Positions 47,521 through 56,300 of a stretch of DNA of 56,300 bases are shown one piece after another. Source of the DNA: Parasitella parasitica (Eukaryota > Mucoromycota > Mucoromycetes > Mucorales > Mucoraceae); NCBI GenBank assembly GCA_025201805.1, contig MU619295.1:55786-112085 (forward strand). Reading direction: 5' to 3'. The position numbers and the translations under genes are program-made. The notes under the pieces are model-generated. The model made no database searches. It worked only from the letters and a program-made list of their open reading frames with translations, and was not told the origin of the DNA. Numbering within the stretch: the first letter of the stretch is position 1; each line of letters begins with the position of its first letter.

Positions 47521-48398
47521 GAGCGAGAGAGAGAGAGAGGGGGGAAGGGAAAGCGAAACAGAAAAGAAAAAATAAGACAAACATCCCCAATGGGCAAGGT
47601 AACTGTATCGCACAGAAGCCATTAAAACACCGGCTCCCTCACGCTTACATTGGTGAATTTTGAATTAAGTTCATAAACAATTTCCTTATTTTTAGGGTAG
47701 ACATCGTTAACTATATTTCAGACGAAAACTACAATGATTTTATGGCTGAGAGAATAAAATTTGATGAGGGTGCTGTTGAGCTCGGCAATATTGAGATAGA
47801 TGCTTAGTGAAAATGAGTATCTCAAAGAAGATATTCTCAAAGCGCAAAAGATGGAAAAAATGGAGGAAATAGTTTCTGGAGACTAATTACACATAAGCCT
47901 ATAATTTAACAAAGTTTATTGTTAAAGAAGCATTTAAAAAAAAAGAATGTTATACTTAGCTTGGTTTCTCTAAATACAAAGAATTCGCTCTATGCTTCGA
48001 TAATAACAGGATTAACCACGAGAAGGTGAAGGTAAACCTAATCCCAAAAAATATATCTTAAAAAAAGCACACTATAAGGATGACCAGAACGGACACCCAA
48101 TCCCCAAATGACTCTACTCTACTGTAAGGCGACATTTATGGTTAAATGCTAGTGCAATAACAATACCATTAGTAAGAACACGAAGGATTTCCCTACGGAA
48201 CTAAAAGCACCACGCTTTTCAAAATGATGGCGCAGGTATCTGGGAAACATGAAGGTTGGGTTGCCACAATTTGCTTGATAAAAATGCAGTTGAAAATGAT
48301 ATTAGAGTGTGAGACATACAATTATACTGTACTTATATTTACCTCTTTTTATAAATAGTTTTATGATATGATAGTTTACTGAAACAATATCATCCTGA
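47441..48398. other. Tup1 upstream region with GA-rich microsatellite
   Basis: The first ~120 bp hold a GA/GAAA microsatellite (47481-47560). Further on, short coding-like traces near 47695-47810 (+) such as FDEGAVELGNIEIDA end in stops and are not recognised. No gene. Confidence 0.4.
47481..47560. repeat. GA-rich microsatellite
   Basis: Purine-only stretch of GA and GAAA units broken by a single C, ending in a short G run. It lies about 40 bp upstream of the TUP1 start codon, so it is probably in the promoter or 5' UTR of TUP1 (CT-rich on the coding strand). Confidence 0.85.
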
Positions 48399-48810
48399 CT
48401 ACTACCTTAAAGTACATGCAAAAGATGCTCTAGTAATAAAGCATCTCCAATCATGTAGTAGGAATTTGTCGTCTCACTAGGATAGAGACCAAAGTAATAC
48501 TTGGGATGCTCCATGGCAGGTCTAAAGAAGTACCTCACAAAGTCCTATCAGCACTTGTAGCCCTTTCGTCGTCTTGTAAGCGATCAAGCCAGGGTTTCAG
48601 TTGCATCTTGCACCCTGTCTACTACCTTAAAGTACATGCAAAAGATGCTCTATTAACAAAGCATCTCCAATCATGTAGTAGGAATTTGTCGTCCCACTAG
48701 GATAGAGACCAAAGTAATACTTGGGGTGCTCCACGGCAGGTCTAAAGAAGTACCTCACAAAGTCCTATCAGCACTTGTAGCCCTTTCGTCGTCTTGTAAG
48801 CGATCAAGCC
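48399..48810. repeat. 192-bp direct repeat, two copies, 220-bp period
   Basis: Copy 1 is 48399-48590 and copy 2 is 48619-48810, separated by 28 nt. They differ at about six positions, so the duplication is fairly recent. On the minus strand both copies contain a coding-like stretch that includes HPKYYFGLYPSETTNSYYMI in one frame, with stops on either side. It may be a fragment of a gene or transposon duplicated in tandem; I cannot name it. Confidence 0.85.
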
Positions 48811-50118
48811 ATTTTATGCGATGCGTAAAAGGTAACAAAAAAAAATAGCTTTGCTGTCTGATATGCTTTATTTATGGATGATGCAACCTTTTTTTTTGTA
48901 GGCTTATTTTTTGGGTCTATTTATGATTTCGGTAACGGAGATCGAGCCTCTTTCAATTGTGTATTTACTAGCTTACTGCAATGTTAAGCAGTACTTTTCA
49001 CGGATGTGCGCGTACAAAGATGAAATAGCAACGGATACTCCAAACTCGCTTCATCGACTCTTCACTTGCCTATTCCAAAACGGTTGAAGGGTTAGCGTCA
49101 AAACAACTGGATCAAAAAGGCGGCATGGGCCGGAAATAGCTTTTTTGGTTTCGCTTTTCCTTTTTGTGTAGATGTACTACCTGGAAGAATTAACCTCTTA
49201 CTATCATTGAATTGGCTGCTTTTGGTACGGTGGCCCCTGTTTCCTGTAAAATGTATATAAAGGGTGCGATTTGCTCAAACCCATACTTTTTACATGTTTT
49301 GGTCATCTCCTCCATTTTTTTCATCTTCTGCGCTTTGAGAAATATCTTCTATGAGATACTCATTTTCACTAACCATCTATCTCAATGTTGTTGCCGAACT
49401 CAACAGCACCCTCATCAATTTTTAGTCTCTCAGCCATAAAAATATTGTACTTTTCGTTTGAAATATAGTTAACGTAGTCCGTTTTTATTTACTAACCTAA
49501 AAGAAAGGAAATCGTTTCGAATGTAACTGAAAATATTGTACAAGAACTAATAGGTCTCTCGATTGGATCAACGCGCATTTATTAGCTCCAAAGGTGAGGT
49601 GTTGCATTTCGTAAAGATTATTTGCTTTAAAGATTAGAGTAGAACCTGTAATCCTCTTGATTGGGACCGCTCGTATAAATCACCCTGGCTTGTGTTCAGG
49701 GAAAAGAGCCATAGGCCGATTTAGGACAGTTGTCGCTCTAATCTCTGGGAACCTCTAGATTAAATCAAGATGAACTGGCACTGCAGTTTTCAGGATTCAA
49801 TCCCGCCCTCACAGCCCTCAATTTTGAGACATGTTGTCGCCATGAGCCCATCCCATAGTGCTACCGACACCACTGCTTGCTCTCCGAAAACGTTATACTG
49901 AGGATGTGTAGATTGCCGATTTCTATGATGGTTTTTTCGTTTATTTTCTGTCATTGGGTTTTGTAGTTCCTTGTTAAGCACCGCTTTGCTTTATGATTCC
50001 AACATTAAGCATACGTGCAACAATTAAAACCCATTTTTTAAGAGAGAAAAAAAAAAGTAACATGTCCGTTTTCTACGCTTTGGGTACACATCTATTGTAC
50101 AATAAATCATGATGCTTT
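48811..50118. other. Intergenic region
   Basis: No gene recognised. Short frames at 49212-49439 (+) and 49790-49981 (-) lack known motifs. The GC content rises around 49660-49880, which may mark a decayed element. Confidence 0.3.
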
Positions 50119-50735
50119 TTATTCTAGTTTGTCCAGATGGTCAAGCCTTGTTAAAACCACATTTTTGCTTGTTTCCTCTATTTCACCTGCCAAAAACACT
50201 TCGTCCAGTATGGCGTAAACCTGCTTGCCATGAATAATTAATGCCCGCTTTACAGAAACGCAATCCGGGCCTTCTCCTCACCTTGTAAAAATTAAACACT
50301 AAATCCAATTCGCACACATTTCCAAAAAATGCGTCTAAAACCTCGACAAAGAAATGGATGGCTTCCAAATAGGACAGCTCATTATCATTCGCATCAACAC
50401 AGACACAGAAAAACAAACCGGCATATCGACGATACACAATCTTGTAATTGCGAAACTGCGAAAAAAAAAAGCAGGTTACGACACTTGCCATCTATACACA
50501 GAGTGAGGGCCACACATACCTCCACAAAGTTACTTTGGTGCTTTTGGTCTCTTGGTGCAATGAGCCGATGTACCTCTCCTTTCAGCTTAACCTTTTCTTC
50601 GTCTTCGTAAGGCACATACCATTTTGCTAATCTAGTTTTGCCCTGACGGTTTTGCACTAGAATGAATCGAAGCTATTACTGCTGATTAAACTCATTTGCT
50701 TTGTTATATATTCAAACCCGTGTATTCATTACCAT
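50119..50735 (-). CDS. APS2: AP-2 clathrin adaptor sigma subunit
   Basis: Exons in reading order: 50735-50733 (ATG only), 50672-50520, 50455-50282 and 50220-50119, giving 143 aa, the usual size. The sequence is typical small-adaptin sigma: [80 protein letters not shown] and [20 protein letters not shown]. The YEDEEK and HVCELDLVF-type residues and the FRN start of exon 3 fit AP-2 better than AP-1. It is part of the plasma-membrane AP-2 complex in clathrin endocytosis and helps bind dileucine signals. Exon 2 has no Met, so the ATG|GTAATG at 50733 and an acceptor at 50673 supply the start in phase 0. Confidence 0.93.
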
Positions 50736-51135
50736 GGTATATATTATGTATGTGTGTAATGAATAAAATTGTAAAAAAGAAGATTGAAAAAAAGGAGTTG
50801 CTGCTATTTGCAATTGGCTACTTTCCAAATTAAGACGGTGACCTCTGAAATGCTATCATTCGTAAGATATGAAGCTCTCACAAAAAGTCCATCCGCCATT
50901 CCAGCCTTGAGAAACTCTTATCAGTGTCCGCGATCAGTAAATAACACACAGCCTATGCCTTGCGACCAGTGTTCTGCGGGAAACACCGCCTTCCTTGACC
51001 TGTCTAAGAGCTCCTTTTTGATAGCAGGACTTTTGACAATACTGCCCAAACATAAACATTATCTAAATTTCATTTGTAGTCATGTGCTACTATTAATGAA
51101 AAGGAACATTTAGAGCTAAAAATTAACAAGTAATT
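50736..51135. other. Intergenic region with a possible small ORF
   Basis: A frame open from 50784 to 51113 (+) has an ATG at 50850 and would encode 87 aa (MLSFVRYEALTKSPS at its start, a C-x2-C pair in MPCDQCSAG). It lies between the APS2 promoter and the 3' end of the P450. I do not recognise it and it may be chance. Confidence 0.25.
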
Positions 51136-52862
51136 TTATTCTCTCCTTTGAACCATAACTTTCATACCCTCCAGCATGGGCAGAGTAAGAGACACTTGAT
51201 ATGTAATATTTTGACCAGCAACTAAACTAAATTTGTATCTTTTCAGTAAAAAGATTATGGCTACAAGAGCTTCTAAGGTAGCCAGATGTTGGCCTAGACA
51301 AACACGAGGGCCTGCATGAAATGCTGGCCATTGGCCTTGGCTTTCTCGGCGTAGCTCGCCTTGCTCATTAATCCATCGCTCAGGTCGAAACACCTTTGCG
51401 TCAGCACCCCAGACCTTCTCAGAACGACCTTGAGCGTAAGGACACCATAGAATATAGTCTCCTTTACGGATTTGTGTGCCATCAGGCCAGATATCGTCAT
51501 TAAGAGCATATTTTTGGTTCAGTGGGACCGAAGGGTAGTGTCTCAAAACTTCGTAAAAGACGGCGTGTGCATACTTCATGTTCTTGATGACTTCAAACAA
51601 TGCAGGCGAATCGTGCATGACGTCTGTAGTAATGTTCTCGTTGATTTCGTCAAGTAGCTTTTCTTCTACACGCGGATGACAGAGAAGCATGTAAAATGTC
51701 CACGAAAGCGCTTGCGCTGTAGTGTCTCTGCCTGCAATCACAAAATTCAGCACAATGTCACGAAGTTCATCGTTGTTCAAGAGCTCCCCTTGAGCATTGT
51801 GAGCATCCATGAATCGAGAAAGCAGATCACGGTGCACCTCTCCATTGGCGATTTCAACACGGCGCTTTTCGATGACTTCTCTAGCAAACGAGTCGACGAC
51901 ATTCAAATGGTTATTCATGCTAGACTTCCAGGGCATAACTACGCTCAGCAGACGCTCGGTGATTGGCCAGATGGGATTAACAAATCGCTGGAATGTGGTT
52001 TTCTGCGCTTCATCAAAGGCAGCTGCAAACGGCACTTTGCCATTGGATTTTAACGCATTCAAGTGGACTCCAAATCCAAGCAAAATGAAGGAGTCCAATG
52101 TGAATTTAAACATGACATCGTGGAAATCTACGACTTGGTGGTTCTCTGCTGCCTTGTCCCAAATATGGCTCGACATAAATTCAATCTCCTCGACAAAAAC
52201 GCTACGGTTGGATATGTTATTAAGGCTGCCATGCACACAGTGCAACGAAAAAAAAACTTGGACATACTCTGTAAAATGATCTCTAAAATTCTTGACATTG
52301 AATATATGGCTTGCAGTTTTACGTTGATATTTCCAATCATTGCCATTGGCATTGAAGATACCGTTTCCAAACAAGCTGACAAGCGATGCATGAAACTCAG
52401 GGCCCTTTATGTAGTTTTCAAAATTGTCTGTTGTCGATAAAGTTGATCATAAGCTTATATTCTATGGCAGCATTATGTATACAATAGTTTACTTTTCAAT
52501 ACATGCTCTACATTTCTTGGATCTAAAGTGGCAATATGACGAGGAATACCGAGAGCAGACATAGTCCTGTATGGTTGATGCTTGTTAAATGTAGTGTCAT
52601 AATAATGACTTTTAAACACTTACAATGTTAAGTCGTCCATCTGTGAGAATCCTTCCAACAAGAAATCGTGCATTTTATCTTTGTGCTGGATCAAAAGGGG
52701 CAGATTGCCGACCAACGGCCAGCCAGATTGTGTTTTGATGCCTTCACGCTTTGAATCAAAAATAGCACGATCACTGTAGATGGCCGAAAGTACAGTGATG
52801 CCAGCGACTGCAGCGCCACCGATATAACTTAACAACGGGTTTGAAGTTGTAGCAGAAGACAT
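51136..52862 (-). CDS. Cytochrome P450 monooxygenase, CYP509-like
   Basis: Exons in reading order: 52862-52624, 52566-52493, 52427-52268 and 52201-51136, giving 512 aa. An N-terminal membrane anchor (SYIGGAAVAGITVLSAIYS) is followed by the Pro-rich hinge GWPLVGNLPLL. P450 marks: I-helix FVIAGRDTTAQALSW, K-helix E-V-L-R (FYEVLRHYPSVP), PERW (FRPERWINE) and the heme-thiolate loop FHAGPRVCLGQHLA. The short 51-residue C-helix region and overall look recall the CYP509 family expanded in Mucorales, but subfamily is a judgement from memory. The substrate is unknown. The intron at 52202-52267 begins GTATGT; reading through it is also open but inserts a non-conserved 21-residue run (FFSLHCVHGSL...). 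Confidence 0.92.
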
Positions 52863-54441
52863 GATTTAAATGAAAAAGGAAGAAGTAGTTTGCACTAAAA
52901 GAAAAGAGTGCTTTCTTTATATACATTGCTTTGATCCTGGCGTAGCACGATACGCTCACTTGGTACTACGAAGCTTGTTAAAGTTGTGGGGGGGGGGAGA
53001 ATCACTTTTTCCCCAGTCAAAAAAAAAAAAGGACATTTATATATTCACATGAAACGAAGATCTCTTTTTAACAGAGCATTGTGAGTGTGTTCTATAACCA
53101 CTATATTCTTCATCACTGTGGTACCCCACTAAACTCTGTGCCATCTCACGTGTTATTTCCTTGGTTTTTCATCGTTAGAATGAAAAACTATGCACGAATG
53201 AACTTATTTCCTTAATTGGAATACAAGTTGACATAAAAAAGTAGTGTTCGATTTGGAAACAGGTGTCATAAAGGGCATAACTCCATCGTTTCGTTATCTT
53301 CACTCGGGGGGGGGGGTTGCTGTATTGGTGTCGAATGGTACGCTCTATGCAAGTTTCGATTATGCTCTCACTGTTCAATATGCAATATTTTAGTCATTTG
53401 ATTTGGGATATTTATGGATCATAGTACGATACTTGCGATCATAATACGATAAATGCCAACTCAGTAGCACATACACTACACAACCATATAAGCTACTCAA
53501 CGTAATGTATATTATAGAAATAATGCTTATTGTATAAAGATTTTAAATACTCGCTTTCCGCCTCTGGGGTAATGTAAGGTGCGCTCTCTTTTTTGCTGTG
53601 CTGTATATCGCCCCAGGCTCTTGATTATCTCTTCTTAGCTAAAGCATTGTGTCTGATAGATACAGAAATACAATTAGTTTATTTGAAACTATTTTGTCAT
53701 GCAAAGTCTTGACCCTTTTTATAAATCACTTGCAACAATATCATGGAGGTGAAAAAAAATTTAGGTAGTTTATATCGATTCAAAATAAGCTTTTAAAAAT
53801 ACTAAAGGTTCACTGGCTTTAACAAGTACTCAAAACTTGATCAGTCTCGGAAATTTACATATATAAAAAAAAGAGATGGACCTACTGCTTAAACTAATAT
53901 TGAAGGACTTCTTGAATTAGCTTCATAATATATTAAAGTTTATTAAATTTTACTGAATGCAATGAGTTATTGTATCCATCAGAAATAAAACTACATGTAG
54001 CACCTAGAATTTAAATGACTTGGTATTAGAGGTTACTGATACTCATACACATACACATTTATGCTTTGAAACATGCAGCGCAATAAAAAATTTACGATAT
54101 TGGCTATCTTCCCACTTGGAGACGATTGAATGGTGATACATTTTTGGAGGATGATGGGTGTTAAACATGTACAAATTTGATCTTATACGTGTACACTTGA
54201 TTACTATGTCAAAGGAAAAGTCCCTGCGAGTATTTTAATGTTAGGAATATTATAGATGTATGACATTAATTGTCATCATTAGCCCACTGGCACCCTATCT
54301 ATCTAGATATATATGTGACACAGTGGACATCCATTTGCACCGCTTGTTCAGAGAATGATGTAAAATGAAAGTGGCTTATGGGTAACGCCAAAATCCTTTT
54401 CATCCTAATAGCTACGCTCCTTTGTTTGACATGCTACAAAT
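52863..54441. other. Intergenic region
   Basis: About 1.6 kb between the P450 start and the zinc-finger gene. It includes a G9 run (52987-52995), an A11 run (53018-53029), a G10 run (53306-53315) and a short direct repeat (GATCATAGTACGATA at 53417 and GATCATAATACGATA at 53438). No gene recognised. Confidence 0.35.
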
Positions 54442-55849
54442 ATGCGGTTGAGAAGCCACAATATCCACCCCAACATCGAGCTCAAGCAAGAAGAGTCAGA
54501 AGAGGACTACGCCTTTGTTATAAAAGGTGATGATTCAAAAGTTCAAGCGGCATTAAATGGTTCTGCTCTCAATTTGGAAAACGTGGAAAACACAGGCATA
54601 AGGAGACAGACATTGATATTGGGCAGTACTGAATATTACAATGAAAAAGAAAATATCGGCGTCAAGGAAGAGGATGTAACAAAGTGCGAGGCTCTTTCAT
54701 CAGGTGCATAACTTTGAATCTGCAAAGAAAACCAAAAAATACTAACAAAAAAATTCTATTGCAGATACAACCAAATTGAATGATATACGCTACAGTTATA
54801 GATGCGAAAAGTGCAAGGAATTTTTTCCAAGTCTCAAATCAGTGGTGGAGCATCGCAAATCAGTCCATCAGGTTTTTGCCAGAAAAAGAAGTATAAAATT
54901 CATAGACGTGGAGCCAGATATACAAGATCCAAATTTCTACTGCAAGACATGCGAAGCCAAGTTTTCAAACGCGGTAGGTTACCGATATCATCTCAGAAGC
55001 TCCCACTACATCTTTGTATGGCCAAAAAAACCAGCAGACAGTAATGTGCTACCCAATCCAGAAGATCCCAACTTCTACTGCAGATCATGCAAGGTCACCT
55101 ATAGAGATAAAGCTGCCTACAAGACACATTGCCTTGGTATTCATAATATGAAGCAAGAGAGACAGTTTGTCAATCCGGATGTTGAGCCAGACATCTTGGA
55201 TATCAAAAATTATTGCAGGACATGCGACAAAGTGTATTCAAATCGCTGCAACTATCGCAAACATTTGTTTACCATTCATAGCATTGTCACCTCAGCTGCA
55301 AGAGTAACAAAATATAGAGTAATCCCAGATATGAATGATCCAGACAACTACTGCAGCGCTTGTGATAAATATATGTCATCGAGGTCAAGCTTCAGGTATC
55401 ATCTGTGGTCAATTCATTCTATAAGAGAGCCATCTCCAACAAAAAACAACAATGAATTGGAACCTGATGTCAACGATCCCAACAACTACTGTCGTGTGTG
55501 CCGGCATAATTATGGCAGACCGAACAATTATCGCTTCCATCTTCGTTCAGTTCACCATATAGCCTTAAGGCATATGAGTCACCCAGATCCTAACCTGCTC
55601 CCTGATCCTAATGATATGAATTTTCACTGTAACGTTTGCAATAAAACTTACAGGTCGCGAAACACATACCGAGTTCACTGCAGATCTTCTCATTGGATGG
55701 TACTGGGCCCCATTAATGAACAAAATCCTACTGCCGATATCAATGTCAATAGCCCTGAATTCTATTGCGCAAAGTGTCTTCGTCATTACAAAGGGAAAAA
55801 AGTGTTTAGGGAGCATCTGAAACGGTCTCATAATATTACGCCACCTTGA
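54442..55849 (+). CDS. Eight-finger C2H2 zinc-finger protein with regular long linkers
   Basis: Exons 54442-54703 and 54765-55849 give 448 aa; the intron has a TACTAAC branch site. The N-terminal ~95 residues are acidic (KQEESEEDYAFVIKG). From about residue 99, eight C-x2-C-x12-H-x4-H fingers follow, for example YCKTCEAKFSNAVGYRYH and YCRVCRHNYGRPNNYRFH. Unlike classical arrays with 7-residue TGEKP linkers, the fingers are separated by about 25-35 residues that carry a recurring PDxxDPxxYC lead-in, so each repeat is about 50 residues. It is likely nuclear and binds nucleic acid, but separated fingers argue against a continuous DNA-reading array. Target unknown. Confidence 0.85.
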
Positions 55850-56300
55850 TGTAAGTAGTAGCAAACTACCGCTAGTCTTATAAAAAGTAGATAAAGATAC
55901 AATGTCAGGCCTTTTTGCACAAGTAATTGGAATCCCTGTCAATCAAAATTTGTTAATTTTCAATTGACGAAAAATAAATAAGAGTTATCTAAAAAAAGTA
56001 TGCTGGGAAACTCGCCTGGGAAACCAGCTTGGAGGTCTCCCATTTAAAATAATTGAAATTCAGATTTTGACAAAATAAAGTGATATCATTGGATAAACTC
56101 TTATGTTATTTGACATGAAAGTGTACCTAATGCATTGAATACTGGTGTCTTTATACTGTTAATTGATTATTCTTGTATATATTCACTATAGTAGATTTTC
56201 TACTGAATATTTTTTATTGTCTAAGGTTATTTTTAATATCTTTTAAGCAGTTTATAAAAGAGCTTTACTAAAAGAAACATCGAGAAAGACTTGGAAAATA
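55850..56300. other. Downstream region of the zinc-finger gene
   Basis: AT-rich 3' flank running to the window end; no further gene seen. AATAAA-like signals occur near 55972 and 56075. Confidence 0.4.

Noticed and set aside
49660-49880. Possible RNA gene (tRNA-like TTCAATCC)
   Set aside because: No cloverleaf could be folded around it and no anticodon arm is apparent.
52202-52267. Continuous 412-codon reading of the P450 without this intron
   Set aside because: Open by chance, but it inserts a poly-T-encoded, non-conserved stretch. The GTATGT donor and TAG acceptor give a better fit to P450s.
1-56300. Biosynthetic or defence gene cluster
   Set aside because: The P450, zinc-finger protein and PABA synthase are near each other but separated by unrelated housekeeping genes and long gaps; nothing links them functionally.

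Overview
The window is nuclear DNA from a fungus, most likely a member of the Mucorales (Mucoromycota); the genus cannot be fixed from sequence alone. The grounds are the AT-rich, gene-dense layout, about 85 short (roughly 50-75 nt) introns with fungal splice signals, a CYP509-like P450, a fungal P-type proton pump, a Tup1 corepressor, and a non-LTR retrotransposon remnant of the kind I associate with Mucorales. I rebuilt 20 genes exon by exon; each spliced frame closes without internal stops. All functional names come from recognising protein motifs by eye; no search was run.

Layout. 1-95: a 19-bp minisatellite. 521-2000 (+): single-HKD phospholipase-D-like protein. 2290-5070: gene graveyard with a frameshifted HD-domain (cyanamide-hydratase-like) pseudogene and a LINE fragment. 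5332-10852 (+): prolidase, pantothenate kinase and a syntaxin, each with one GC-AG intron. 13013-15923 (+): TMEM62-like metallophosphoesterase. 16113-19247 (-): plasma-membrane H+-ATPase, divergent from a queuosine-salvage (Qng1/DUF2419) gene at 21034-22297 (+). 23092-26067 (-): ORC3. 26434-26802 (+): mitochondrial ribosomal protein mL49. 27070-27530: Tc1/mariner transposase fragment. 28707-30377 (-): CorA-type Mg2+ transporter. 30772-34869 (-): RIC1.

35033-35575 (+): NR2C2AP-like F5/8-C domain protein, whose stop codon overlaps that of a convergent 7-TM protein (35572-36702, -). 37922-38379 (-): ribosomal protein eL34. 38926-39591 (-): Vfa1-like. 40052-41398 (+): disordered protein. 41576-44632 (-): bifunctional PABA synthase. 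45446-47440 (-): Tup1. 47441-50118: non-coding, with a 192-bp direct repeat. 50119-50735 (-): AP-2 sigma. 51136-52862 (-): cytochrome P450. 54442-55849 (+): eight-finger C2H2 protein.

The genes are mostly unrelated housekeeping functions (trafficking: syntaxin, RIC1, AP-2 sigma, Vfa1; cofactors: pantothenate kinase, PABA synthase, Qng1; ion transport: H+-ATPase, CorA). I see no operon-like or defence-like cluster and no convincing undescribed multi-gene system. The most unusual items are gene-structure features (GC-AG introns in three neighbouring genes, 10- and 13-nt exons, coding exons of only ATG), Cys/His-rich insertions in PABA synthase, the evenly spaced zinc-finger array and the uncharacterised 7-TM protein. 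I recognised no tRNA, rRNA or CRISPR.
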